DNA of 64,000 bases, from contig NZ_CP133189.1 of the NCBI RefSeq assembly GCF_030913655.1, positions 2,852,001 through 2,916,000 on the forward strand, given 5' to 3'. This document shows, piece after piece, positions 27,844-37,143 of this stretch (positions within the stretch are counted from its first letter, which is position 1; each line of letters opens with the position of its first letter). The position numbers and the translations under genes are program-made. This DNA is from Clostridium sp. MB40-C1 (GTDB lineage: Bacteria; Bacillota; Clostridia; Clostridiales; Clostridiaceae). The notes under the pieces were generated by a model. The model ran no database searches and was not told the DNA's origin. It saw nothing but the letters and a program-made list of their open reading frames with translations.

Positions 27844-28239
27844 AATTTCAACTGATCTACAGAAATTTCCTCTGCAAATCAGCTTCACCTCCAATCTTTT
27901 CCCGCAATCCATATATTGTATTAAGTCTATGCTTTAAGAATTTGCTTATTTAGCATAACTTATTAAAATAGAACTTATTATTTTATTAAAACACACCAAT
28001 TTTACTCATAATATAAATTATACTTCACAAATTCTTTTAATACTATATGAATATGCACTCTTTAAACAGAAAACTTAACTTTTTCCATCTAAAATCTTTT
28101 TTAAAAAAAACTAATCTCATTGACAATTTAACAATTATATAATAGAATTTTTATATAATTTTTAAAATTAATGGGGTTAAAATAATAAATATAAAAAATT
28201 TCACAGTTTTTTTGTGTTTAATTTAAGAGGAGGAATAAA

Positions 28240-30138
28240 ATGTTTAACGATTTAATTTTTTCTATACCAAAATCTGATCATTCTGAAAAATGTATAAGAA
28301 AAACCCTTACTGAGCATCCTGAAATTAAATTTGTATCTCTTATAGGTATAGACTTTTCAGGTAATGATACTGATGAAAAAATCCCAATAAGAATTTTTTT
28401 AGATGACATAGATGGATTTTTAAAAGGAGCTATTCAAACAGATGGTTCCTCTGTTGTTTTACCTGGTATCGCTACATTAAATAACGCTAAGGTAGATATG
28501 ATTCCAGATACTGACGTTAACTGGTTTATAGACTATAATTATGAAAATATAGATTCTGAGACTAAAAAACCTATTGGAACTCTTAGAATCCCTTGTTTCT
28601 TAATACATGATGGTAATGCAATTGATTCAAGACATATTTTAAAGGCTTCTATAGAACATATTGAAAAAAACCTTATGCAATATTTCAATGATTACCCACA
28701 TCTTCTTAAGCCTTATGGAATAACTGTAGATGATATAGAAGACGTTTATGCTACCGCTGCCACTGAACTTGAATTTTGGGTAAAAACTCCCGAAGAAAGA
28801 GCTCATATTGAAGAACTTTCTACATCTCAAGTTCTTCATGAACAATACTGGACTAGAACAAAAGGTTCAGTAAGAACTGCCCTTGAAGAAGTTCTTATTT
28901 TAATGGATAAGTACGGCTTAGAATCTGAAATGGGACATAAAGAGGTTGGAGGAGTAAAAGCTACTTTATCCGAGGGTGGAAACTTAACTCATATAATGGA
29001 GCAGTTAGAAATTGACTGGAAATATGCTGATGCTCTTCAAGCCGCTGACAATGAATTATATGTCAGAATACTTGTTAGAGAAACTTTTAGACGATATGGA
29101 TTAGATGTTAATTTCCTTGCTAAACCTATTGATGGAGTTGCTGGAAGTGGTGAACACACTCATTTGAGTTTTTCATTAAAATTAAAGAATGGAAAAAGGA
29201 TAAACTTATTTGCAGCTACAGGTAAAACTTTCTTAAGCATATTTGGATATGCTTCAGTAATGGGCATCTTAAAGAATTATGAAGTTATAAATCCATTTAT
29301 ATCTTGTACTAATGACTCTCTAAGAAGATTAAAACCAGGTTTTGAAGCTCCTGTATGCATTGTTACATCTGTAGGTCATTCAGTAGATGTACCTTCTAGA
29401 AACAGAACTATATTATTAGGAGTTATACGTGATTTATCTGCTCCACTAGCTACTAGATTTGAGCTCAGAGCACCAAACCCTCATACAAATACTTATCTTG
29501 CATTAGCTACAATGTTTATGGCATGCAATGACGGTATTGCTTATGCAGTTACTAATAATAAAACAGAAGATGAACTTTTAGCTGAGCTATCTAAGCAAGC
29601 TGGGGAAAAAACTGATTATCTTGAAAAAAACAGAGCTTACAGAAGTGAAGAAGACGTATTTGAAGATTATACAGAAGAAGAAAGAAATAGATTGTTTGGA
29701 GTTGCACCTAATACAGTATATGAAAATCTACTAGCCTTTGATAAATATCCTGAAAAACTTGAAATATTAAAATCTGGAGAAGTATTTACTGATAAAATAA
29801 TTAACAGTTTCAGAAGTGGTGTTGAAAAAAGATGGATAACAGAAATCATAGCAAGAATTATTCCTAATCATATAAAAACTATACGAAGCTATAAAATGCT
29901 TCATGACGTTGAAAAAGCTTATGACGTAGATATAACTAGGTGGAAAAAGATAAATGAATTAAGATATTACTTAATGAAAGATTCTTATTCTTCTAAGTCA
30001 TTATTCTCAAAAATATATGATGCTGTAAATAAAGGTGATTTGGTTTCTATTTCTGATCTTCAAGTTGAAATGGATAATAAGATGCAGGAATTAAGAGAAC
30101 TCTATATAGATTATAAGACAAATCTTTTAGATATATAA
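28240..30138 (+). CDS. glnA: Glutamine synthetase, long clostridial form
   Basis: 632 residues. The beta-grasp region holds DGSSVVLPGIATLNNAKVDM. The catalytic core has the ATP and glutamate motifs GSGEHTHLSFSL, SRNRTILLGVIRDL and RFELRAPNPHTNTYLALA. The protein is about 190 residues longer than GSI, with extra C-terminal helices (about 470-632). It is shorter than typical GSIII (about 700), so I leave the class open. It makes glutamine from glutamate, ammonia and ATP. AGGAGG precedes the ATG. The 320-base upstream gap shows no recognisable riboswitch. Family B element B3 terminates it. Confidence 0.9.
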   Translation: MFNDLIFSIPKSDHSEKCIRKTLTEHPEIKFVSLIGIDFSGNDTDEKIPIRIFLDDIDGFLKGAIQTDGSSVVLPGIATLNNAKVDMIPDTDVNWFIDYNYENIDSETKKPIGTLRIPCFLIHDGNAIDSRHILKASIEHIEKNLMQYFNDYPHLLKPYGITVDDIEDVYATAATELEFWVKTPEERAHIEELSTSQVLHEQYWTRTKGSVRTALEEVLILMDKYGLESEMGHKEVGGVKATLSEGGNLTHIMEQLEIDWKYADALQAADNELYVRILVRETFRRYGLDVNFLAKPIDGVAGSGEHTHLSFSLKLKNGKRINLFAATGKTFLSIFGYASVMGILKNYEVINPFISCTNDSLRRLKPGFEAPVCIVTSVGHSVDVPSRNRTILLGVIRDLSAPLATRFELRAPNPHTNTYLALATMFMACNDGIAYAVTNNKTEDELLAELSKQAGEKTDYLEKNRAYRSEEDVFEDYTEEERNRLFGVAPNTVYENLLAFDKYPEKLEILKSGEVFTDKIINSFRSGVEKRWITEIIARIIPNHIKTIRSYKMLHDVEKAYDVDITRWKKINELRYYLMKDSYSSKSLFSKIYDAVNKGDLVSISDLQVEMDNKMQELRELYIDYKTNLLDI

Positions 30139-30148
30139 CTATTAAAAA

Positions 30149-30246
30149 GGTGCTGTCGCATTAAGAAATTTACATACAATATACTATTTTGAAAGTTTAA
30201 ATTCAATACAATATATTGTAGGATTTGCTGTTAGTGCGATAGCCTC
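30149..30246 (+). repeat. Family B inverted-repeat element, copy B3, acting as glnA terminator
   Basis: GGTGCTGTCGCATTAAG at the left pairs with TAGTGCGATAGCCTC at the right, and TTTTTT follows. The interior matches copy B2 reversed. It starts 10 bases after the glnA stop, so a mobile-looking element supplies the terminator. Confidence 0.75.
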
Positions 30247-30370
30247 TTTTTTAATTCGTTATTAAATTTTGAATTTACCGTTAATTAAAGTGAAAATATA
30301 TTGACTATCCTATTCCTTTAAACTATTATTAAAATTACTAAAATATTATATATTTCGGGGGGATTAATTA

Positions 30371-30844
30371 ATGGATTTTAAAAATGTTATTTCAAAGATA
30401 ACTAAAACTACTATTGATACTGCAGAAGTAGTTGCACAAACAGCTAAAGAAGGATCAGCTAAAATAGCAAAAAAATCTGAAGAACTTGTTGAAGTATCTA
30501 AACTAACAGTATCTATAAACTCTGAAGAATCTAAAATCAAAGACATATATACTGAAATTGGTAAAATAGTCTGTGAAAAACATGAAAATGGAATGTATAT
30601 AGATCCTGATCTAGTAGAACAATGTAATGACGTATTAGATTTGAAAAATAAGATAAGAGAAATGAAAAATAGGGTAATACAAATAAAGAACAAAAAAGTT
30701 TGTCCTGAATGTGAGGAAACTTTAAACTCTGAAACTATGTTCTGCCCTAAATGTGGAACAAATATTGAAAATGACATTGATATAGAAGGAAGCGACATTA
30801 CTGCTGAAAATATATCTGATGTTGAAATAATAGAAGATAAATAA
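30371..30844 (+). CDS. Zinc-ribbon coiled-coil protein
   Basis: 157 residues. The N-terminal 70 residues are a Lys/Glu/Ala helix (TAKEGSAKIAKKSEELVEVS). A second helix (about 85-110) is followed by a zinc ribbon CPECEETLNSETMFCPKCG (about 114-132) and an acidic tail. No signal peptide. Similar small proteins are common in clostridia without assigned function. GGGGGG precedes the ATG and a strong terminator follows; it is monocistronic. Confidence 0.72.
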   Translation: MDFKNVISKITKTTIDTAEVVAQTAKEGSAKIAKKSEELVEVSKLTVSINSEESKIKDIYTEIGKIVCEKHENGMYIDPDLVEQCNDVLDLKNKIREMKNRVIQIKNKKVCPECEETLNSETMFCPKCGTNIENDIDIEGSDITAENISDVEIIEDK

Positions 30845-30847
30845 AAA

Positions 30848-30890
30848 AATCAAGTCAAGTCCTAGTATTGGACTTGACTTGATTTTTTTA
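30848..30890 (+). terminator. Strong terminator of the zinc-ribbon gene
   Basis: AATCAAGTCAAGTCC and its exact complement flank a 7-base loop, followed by TTTTT. It begins 3 bases after the stop. Confidence 0.9.
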
Positions 30891-31032
30891 TTTATTATAT
30901 TGTTTCATTTATAAATATATGAGAATAATATATTATATGTCATATATTATTTCTCATATAATCATAATAAAAATGTAATTTTATAACATCAACTTTTGAG
31001 AAATTTGCAAGTTATTTTTTGAAAATATGCAA

Positions 31033-31061
31033 TTGAAATAATGATGTAACTCATATATAAT
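31033..31061 (+). promoter_or_regulatory. Sigma-A promoter of pyc
   Basis: TTGAAA (31033) and TATAAT (31056) have a 17-base spacer. The expected start of transcription, near 31068, lies just ahead of a cluster of TTGCAT motifs. Confidence 0.7.
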
Positions 31062-31078
31062 AGTATTATTATTATTTT

Positions 31079-31138
31079 TTGCATCAAATGCATCCAATAT
31101 GTTGCATTATTTGCATTAAATATATTGCAGAATTGCAT
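31079..31138. repeat. Cluster of six TTGCAT-like motifs in the pyc leader
   Basis: TTGCAT at 31079, 31102, 31111 and 31133, with variants ATGCAT at 31088 and TTGCAG at 31125, all within 60 bases. Related TTGCAA/ATGCAA words lie just upstream of the promoter. They fall downstream of the predicted transcription start, so they could be operators or an RNA-binding array. Confidence 0.55.
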
Positions 31139-31170
31139 ATTTTTACCTATATAGAAAAGGAGTGAATAAA

Positions 31171-34100
31171 GTGGTTAAAAAGTTCAAAAGAATTTTAGTT
31201 GCAAACAGAGGAGAAATAGCCATAAGAATATTCAGAGCTTGTAATGAACTCGGAATTAGAACTGTGGCAATTTACTCTGATGAAGATAAATGCGCTCTAT
31301 TTAGGACTAAAGCAGATGAAGCTTATGAGATCGGGAAAAAACAAGGTCCTATAGAGGCTTATCTTAATATTGATGAAATAATAAATTTAGCTTTAAAAAA
31401 AGGTGTAGATGCAATCCATCCAGGTTATGGATTTTTATCTGAAAATCCTGAATTTGCAAGAAAATGTGAAGAAGCTGGTATTGAATTTATTGGTCCTTCT
31501 GCTGATATGATGGAAAAATTGGGCGATAAAATAAAATCAAAATTAGTAGCTCAAAGCGTTAATGTTCCTACTATCCCAGGAGTAGAAAAACCTGTTACTT
31601 CAGAAGAAGAAGCATTAAAATTCGCAAAAATATGTGGCTATCCTGTAATGCTTAAAGCTGCTGCTGGAGGCGGTGGAAGAGGAATGAGAATAGTTCGAAC
31701 TGAAGATGAACTAATTCCTTCTTTTAAAAGTGCTAAAAATGAGGCTAAAAAAGCTTTTGGTATAGATGATATATTCATTGAAAAATATCTTGAAAACCCT
31801 AAACACATAGAAGTACAAATTTTAGGAGATAAATCTGGAAATATTGTTCATTTATATGAAAGAGATTGTTCAGTACAAAGACGTCATCAAAAAGTAATCG
31901 AATTTACTCCTGCATTTGCTCTTCCTATTGAAAAAAGAGCAGAAATTTGTGCAGATGCACTAAAAATTGCTAATTCTGTAGGGTATAGAAGTGCAGGAAC
32001 TCTTGAATTCTTAGTTGATATCCATGGAAACCACTATTTTATAGAAATGAATCCTAGAATTCAAGTTGAACACACTGTAACTGAAATGGTTACTGGAATT
32101 GATATAGTTCAAAGTCAAATTTTAATTGCACAAGGCTACCCTTTAAATTCTAAAGAAATAGGCATAACTTCTCAAAATGATGTTAATCTTAGAGGCTATG
32201 CAATTCAATGTAGGGTAACAACAGAAGATCCTTCAAATAATTTTGCTCCTGACACAGGTAAAATAGATGTTTATAGAACTGGTTCAGGTTTTGGTATAAG
32301 ACTTGATGGTGGTAATGGTTTTACAGGTGCTATAGTAAGCCCATACTACGATAGCTTACTTTTCAAAACTACAGCTTGGTCAAGAACTTTTGAAGATACT
32401 ATAAGAAAGTCTATGCGTTCTTTAAAAGAATTAACTATATCTGGTGTTAAAACAAATGTTGACTTCTTAATCAACGTTTTAAACAACCCAGTGTTTGCCA
32501 AAGGACAATGTACTACAAAATTCATAGAAGATCATAAAGAATTATTTGATATCATTACTAAAACAGATACAGAGTACAATATACTTAAATTTATAGGAAA
32601 TAAAGTTGTAAATGAAACTCGTGGAGTTAAAAGAGATTTCGATGTACCTATAGTTCCAAAACCACATATTCCTAGTGACTTAACAGGTACTAAACAAATA
32701 TTAGATAAAGAAGGTCCTAAGGGTCTTGTTAAATGGATAAAATCTAATGAAAAACTTCTTCTTACAGATACAACTATGAGAGATGCTCATCAATCTTTAA
32801 TGGCTACTAGAATGAGAACTGTAGATATGTTAAAAGTAGCTAAAGCTACATCTCTTTATGAAAAAGACTTATTCTCTATTGAAATGTGGGGAGGAGCAAC
32901 TTTCGACGTAGCTTATAGATTTTTAAGAGAATCTCCTTGGACTAGACTTGCAGAACTTCGAAAAAGAATACCTAATGTATTATTCCAAATGCTTATTAGG
33001 GGTTCTAATGGAGTTGGATATAAAAACTACCCAGATAATGTAGTAAGGGAATTAATTACTGAAGCTGCTAACTCTGGAATTGATGTGTTTAGAATTTTTG
33101 ACTCCCTTAACTGGCTGAAAGGAATGGAAGTTGCTATAGATGAAGTTCTAAAAAATAATAAAGTAGCAGAAGCTTGTATTTGTTACACTGGAGATATCTT
33201 AGATGAGTCAAAAGATAAATACACTTTGGAATACTATGTTAAAAAGGCAAAAGAAATAGAAAATATGGGAGCTCATATTCTAGGAATAAAGGATATGTCC
33301 GCTCTATTAAAACCTTATGCTGCACACAAACTTATAAAAGCCTTAAAAAATGAAATCTCAATACCTATCCATCTTCATACTCATGATACAACTGGAAATG
33401 GTGTTGCTACACTTATAATGGCTGCTGAAGCAGGGGTTGATATTGTAGATACTGCTCTTAATAGTATGTCGGGTTTAACTAGCCAGCCTGCACTTAACTC
33501 TATTGTAGCCGCTCTTGAGCATACTAAAAGAGCTACAGGTGTCAATTTAGATGGAATTCAAAAGCTTTCTGATTACTGGGCTGCTGTAAGGCCTGTATAT
33601 GCTCAATTAGAATCTGAGTTAAAATCTGGTTCTACAGAAATATACAAATACGAGATACCAGGAGGTCAATATTCAAACTTAAAACCTCAAGTAGAAAGTT
33701 TTGGATTAGGTCATAGATTTGATGAAGTTAAAGAAATGTATAAGAAAGTAAACTTAATGCTTGGAGATATAGTAAAAGTAACTCCTTCTTCTAAAATGGT
33801 TGGTGACCTTGCAATATTTATGGTACAAAACAATTTAACAGAAGAAAATATTTTAGAAAAAGGAAAAGACATGGCTTTCCCAGATTCTTCAGTAACATAT
33901 TTTAAAGGTATGATGGGTCAGCCTGAAGGTGGATTCCCTGAATCTCTTCAAAAAATAATTTTAAAAGGAGAACAACCTATTACGTGCAGACCTGGTGAAC
34001 TTCTTCCTCCTGAAGATTTCGATGCTATAGCTAAAAATCTTAAAGAAAAATTTGATATTGATGCTACAAAAAAAGATACTATAAGTTATGCATTATATCC

Positions 34101-34602
34101 AGATGTATTTGAAGACTACTTAAAATACATTAAGGAAAATGGTGACTTAAGTAGAATGGGAAGCGATATATACTTCCATGGATTACGTGAAGGAGAAACT
34201 TGTGAAGTTGAGGTAGCAGAGGGAAACACCTTAATTATAAAACTTCTCCAAATAAACAAAATAGACAAAGAAGGCTTTAGAACTCTTGTATTCGAAATAA
34301 ACGGAAATAGACGTGAAATAAAAATAAAAGATAAGAGTGTTCAAAATTCTGCTAATATAGATACATTACAGATGGCTGATCCAGATAATCCACTAGAAGT
34401 TGGTTCAAGTATTCCTGGTACAGTATTAAAGGTATTAGTTGAACCAGGTGATGAAGTTAAAGAAAATGATAGTCTAATAGTTATTGAAGCTATGAAAATG
34501 GAAACAAATATTACTGCATCTACAAATGGTACTGTAGATTCAATATTAGTTAAAGAAGGTCAACAAGTTAAATCAGGAGAACTTTTAATTAAGCTTAAAT
34601 AA
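31171..34602 (+). CDS. pyc: Pyruvate carboxylase
   Basis: About 1143 residues, full length, replenishing oxaloacetate from pyruvate, bicarbonate and ATP. Order: biotin carboxylase domain (about 1-455; KAAAGGGGRGMRIV, EMNPRIQVEHTVTE), carboxyltransferase domain (about 530-800; LLTDTTMRDAHQSLMATRMR), PYC/OADA domain, then biotinyl domain with VIEAMKMETN (Lys about 1109). GTG 31171 has GGAG 8 bases ahead; the earlier in-frame GTG at 31162 overlaps that site and is rejected. Monocistronic, with its own promoter and terminator. Confidence 0.97.
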   Translation: MVKKFKRILVANRGEIAIRIFRACNELGIRTVAIYSDEDKCALFRTKADEAYEIGKKQGPIEAYLNIDEIINLALKKGVDAIHPGYGFLSENPEFARKCEEAGIEFIGPSADMMEKLGDKIKSKLVAQSVNVPTIPGVEKPVTSEEEALKFAKICGYPVMLKAAAGGGGRGMRIVRTEDELIPSFKSAKNEAKKAFGIDDIFIEKYLENPKHIEVQILGDKSGNIVHLYERDCSVQRRHQKVIEFTPAFALPIEKRAEICADALKIANSVGYRSAGTLEFLVDIHGNHYFIEMNPRIQVEHTVTEMVTGIDIVQSQILIAQGYPLNSKEIGITSQNDVNLRGYAIQCRVTTEDPSNNFAPDTGKIDVYRTGSGFGIRLDGGNGFTGAIVSPYYDSLLFKTTAWSRTFEDTIRKSMRSLKELTISGVKTNVDFLINVLNNPVFAKGQCTTKFIEDHKELFDIITKTDTEYNILKFIGNKVVNETRGVKRDFDVPIVPKPHIPSDLTGTKQILDKEGPKGLVKWIKSNEKLLLTDTTMRDAHQSLMATRMRTVDMLKVAKATSLYEKDLFSIEMWGGATFDVAYRFLRESPWTRLAELRKRIPNVLFQMLIRGSNGVGYKNYPDNVVRELITEAANSGIDVFRIFDSLNWLKGMEVAIDEVLKNNKVAEACICYTGDILDESKDKYTLEYYVKKAKEIENMGAHILGIKDMSALLKPYAAHKLIKALKNEISIPIHLHTHDTTGNGVATLIMAAEAGVDIVDTALNSMSGLTSQPALNSIVAALEHTKRATGVNLDGIQKLSDYWAAVRPVYAQLESELKSGSTEIYKYEIPGGQYSNLKPQVESFGLGHRFDEVKEMYKKVNLMLGDIVKVTPSSKMVGDLAIFMVQNNLTEENILEKGKDMAFPDSSVTYFKGMMGQPEGGFPESLQKIILKGEQPITCRPGELLPPEDFDAIAKNLKEKFDIDATKKDTISYALYPDVFEDYLKYIKENGDLSRMGSDIYFHGLREGETCEVEVAEGNTLIIKLLQINKIDKEGFRTLVFEINGNRREIKIKDKSVQNSANIDTLQMADPDNPLEVGSSIPGTVLKVLVEPGDEVKENDSLIVIEAMKMETNITASTNGTVDSILVKEGQQVKSGELLIKLK

Positions 34603-34629
34603 TTAGAACCGTTACCAAAATTATAATTA

Positions 34630-34667
34630 AGAGCCTATGAAATAATATTTCATAGGCTCTATTTTTA
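34630..34667 (+). terminator. Terminator of pyc
   Basis: AGAGCCTATGAAAT and its complement flank a 3-base loop, followed by ATTTTT. It may also serve the convergent DUF1648 gene. Confidence 0.85.
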
Positions 34668-34679
34668 AAAAATGTAAAT

Positions 34680-35804
34680 TTATTTTGCCATCCAAACACT
34701 CATAACAGAAGATAAAATAATAAATATCATTAATAATATAAATAGTATTATCGCTTTAGTATTTCCAAAGTTTATTGTCCATCCTATTCCAAATCTTTTT
34801 TCAATGATCATTGCAGGATCGTTTTTGTTTACATAAAACATTCCCATTTTCCAATACTTATCATCGTTTCTATCTATATACCCTTCATTTTTATTATCTT
34901 GACTTATTTTTATTCGACTTCCTCCTTGCCCTGTAATAACAGAAAGAGCTATACTAGCAACTATAATAATAATAGTTGGAATTACAATTGCTATAACCAT
35001 TTGATCAGATGTACATTTTATTACAGTTAATACAGTTAATTGAGCGAAAGTAAATATTAATGTAATAAATACAGATAAAAATACTATATATCCAGACCAC
35101 AAATATCTAAAACGTCTATTTTGCTCTCTTGAAACCTCTGGATTAGAAGCATTTATTTGAACTTTAGACATACCTATAACTTTATATGATATATACATAA
35201 CAACAAGCATACCTACCTCTGTAACAGGCAACATAAAAATTACTTTATGAGATTTTTGTACCCAAGTATCTACTATTCCTTGTGAATTCCAATGTAAAGG
35301 AAGCTTATTAGGCAAATCAGGATACACTTTATATCCTATTATTATATTTGCAATTATTATAGCTATTGGAACTAAAAACCAAAGAGAACTAACAAGTATT
35401 TTTCCATTCTTATTACTTCTAAAACTAGTATCTACAACCAAAACTTCTCTTTTTCCTTCTTCCCAATTATGCTTTGATTTGAAATCTTTAACTTTCTTAT
35501 GTGTGTTATAATATACCATCATTTCAACAAACAAATATATAAATATACCAATAACAAAAACGATCTCATTTTTACTATAAATAACAGCTCCCACTATAAC
35601 CAATAAAAGTAATCCACAAATCAATAAATAATTTTTTATATACTGCCTTTTAAATCTAATAATTTCAGGAGTATCTATTATATCTTCTGGTATTCTTATA
35701 CCAAAAAATATCTCTTTTCTAGTTAAATTTGGCATGTATATTCCTAAGAAAAACAATATTAAAAGTACTGGAACATAATTTATAATAATCATTTTTATAT
35801 CCAT
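34680..35804 (-). CDS. DUF1648-domain polytopic membrane protein
   Basis: 374 residues with about eight membrane segments. A DUF1648 motif (YPDLPNKLPLHWNSQGIVDTWVQKS, about 175-200) is followed by a C-terminal part containing YWKMGMFYVNKNDPAMIIEKRFGIGWTINFG, the DUF5808-type ending. Such proteins (YhdT/SdpI relatives) are paired with GntR or SdpR regulators, and some act in antimicrobial-peptide immunity. It starts 11 bases after the GntR stop and forms an operon with it. Confidence 0.8.
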   Translation of the reverse strand: MDIKMIIINYVPVLLILFFLGIYMPNLTRKEIFFGIRIPEDIIDTPEIIRFKRQYIKNYLLICGLLLLVIVGAVIYSKNEIVFVIGIFIYLFVEMMVYYNTHKKVKDFKSKHNWEEGKREVLVVDTSFRSNKNGKILVSSLWFLVPIAIIIANIIIGYKVYPDLPNKLPLHWNSQGIVDTWVQKSHKVIFMLPVTEVGMLVVMYISYKVIGMSKVQINASNPEVSREQNRRFRYLWSGYIVFLSVFITLIFTFAQLTVLTVIKCTSDQMVIAIVIPTIIIIVASIALSVITGQGGSRIKISQDNKNEGYIDRNDDKYWKMGMFYVNKNDPAMIIEKRFGIGWTINFGNTKAIILFILLMIFIILSSVMSVWMAK

Positions 35805-35815
35805 TTAACTTCCTC

Positions 35816-36190
35816 CTATTTATAAGAATTAAATTTTTCTTTACATAAAGCTATAAATTTCTCTTCACTCATTCCCCTACAACAAGATTCAGCTATTAAC
35901 GCATCTACTTCTTCATTAAGTTTCATCATAAAATCTTCTGTAATTATATTTTGCATACTTCCAATCATAGCACCTTTTCTTCTGTCTATATTAATAAAAC
36001 CATCTTCCTTTAATAAGTTATATGCCTTATTTACAGTATGCATATTTATTCCTATATCTTCTGCCATTTGCCTTACAGAAGGAAGATTCTCCCCTTGTAA
36101 CAATTGCTTTTTAGCTATTCCTTTTATTATTTCATTCCTAAGTTGAATATATATTGGAGTTTCCGATTGAAAATCTATTTTAATAAGCAT
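35816..36190 (-). CDS. GntR-family regulator, YtrA type
   Basis: About 124 residues. An N-terminal GntR winged helix (PIYIQLRNEIIKGIAKK, LPSVRQMAEDIGINMHTVNKAYNLL) is followed by only about 50 residues of helical dimerisation domain. That is the short YtrA subclass that controls linked membrane proteins or ABC transporters. The start is ATG 36190 with AAAGGGGGG ahead; an in-frame codon two positions earlier lies too close to that site. Upstream, GTTCTAT and ATAGAAC arms about 36 bases apart may be its operator. Confidence 0.87.
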   Translation of the reverse strand: MLIKIDFQSETPIYIQLRNEIIKGIAKKQLLQGENLPSVRQMAEDIGINMHTVNKAYNLLKEDGFINIDRRKGAMIGSMQNIITEDFMMKLNEEVDALIAESCCRGMSEEKFIALCKEKFNSYK

Positions 36191-36318
36191 AATCACCCCC
36201 CTTTCTCCATTATTACAATATTTGTATCTAATAATATTTTATGTTCTATAAGTTATATCTGTTATATACATAATAGAACAGCAAAAATAAAAAAACAATA
36301 CTTTTTTAAAATTTTTCT

Positions 36319-36384
36319 ATTATGTAGTTAGCCGATTAAACTTTGAAGTAGCAATTACAAGTACTTAATAAGGTGTAGAATTCT
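36319..36384. repeat. Fragment of the 5131-5378 fold-back element
   Basis: TATGTAGTTAGCCGATTAAA, then CTTTGAAGTAGCAA and AAGGTGTAGAATTCT follow the right arm of the 248-bp element (reverse orientation) with few differences. It ends at the truncated side of the IS3 relic. Confidence 0.65.
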
Positions 36385-36388
36385 AATA

Positions 36389-36745
36389 TTACAACAGAAT
36401 ATTAGAGCAGAGACTAGCTATAAGATATTCTGCTGATGTTTTTTTAGAACGATTTTTACGCTTTCTTCCACATTTAGCATATAATCCATTTTTCTTTAAC
36501 ATTCCAGTAATTCTGGGTTCTGTAACCTTGATATCATTTCTTAAGAGTGCTTTTCTAATACGAATCCTACCATAGTTTCCACCATGTTTTTTAAAACAAT
36601 TAATCACTTCCTGTTCAATCTCTAATTCCTTCACTGTTTTGTTTTTGTATTTGTGTTTATATAAACCACTTCTTGACACTTTTAATACACGGCATACTAA
36701 GATTGTGTCATATTGATTAAGTTCTTTCTTTGCAAACTCTAATCT
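36389..36745 (-). pseudogene. IS3-family transposase OrfB, truncated after the HTH_21 region
   Basis: The frame reads RLEFAKKELNQYDTIL, VSRSGLYKHKYKN, HGGNYGRIRIRKALL and KKNGLYAKCGRKRKNR, which is the N-terminal third of an IS150/IS3-type OrfB. It stops after about 120 codons with an unrelated tail (LIASLCSNILL). The DDE catalytic domain is missing, so no active transposase can be made. It lies in the -1 frame relative to OrfA, joined through A AAA AAA G at 36755-36748, the usual programmed-frameshift site of IS3 elements. Confidence 0.82.
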
Positions 36746-37032
36746 TACTTTTTTTGTTTGGCAAAGTATGCCGCTGCTTTTTTTAATATTTCAACCTCTT
36801 GCTTAAGAATTTCATTTTCTTTCTCAAGTTTCTTTAATTTTGCGTCCTTCGGACGAAGGTTGCCTCTGCCTACAAATGCTTCATTTCCATAGGTTTTAAA
36901 TTCATCAATCCATCTGTAAAGCATTATCTGATTAATACCAAATTTTTCAGCTACAATCTTTGCTTTTAATCCTTCATTTATTACTAATTCACATGCTTGA
37001 ATTTTAAAATCACTTGTATATTTTCTTGCCAT
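36745..37032 (-). CDS. IS3-family transposase OrfA (HTH)
   Basis: 95 residues: a helix-turn-helix (MARKYTSDFKIQACELVI, INQIMLYRWIDEF) then a leucine-zipper-like helix (LEKENEILKQEVEILKKAAA). It appears intact, but its OrfB partner is truncated, so the element is dead. The outer end of the IS is probably near 37100, where GGTTGTGTACTTTC is seen on the plus strand. Confidence 0.85.
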   Translation of the reverse strand: MARKYTSDFKIQACELVINEGLKAKIVAEKFGINQIMLYRWIDEFKTYGNEAFVGRGNLRPKDAKLKKLEKENEILKQEVEILKKAAAYFAKQKK

Positions 37033-37143
37033 AAGTACACAACCTCCATTTGTTAAAATTATACTATATTTTTAACTGTTTTGGTTGTGTACTTTCACTA
37101 TACAACTTTCCTCTATTCACTATTCTCTGTTCACTAATCGCTA

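Noticed and set aside
27913-28239. Riboswitch or antisense RNA in front of glnA
   Set aside because: The region is uniformly AT-rich without conserved motifs or strong hairpins; nothing could be supported.
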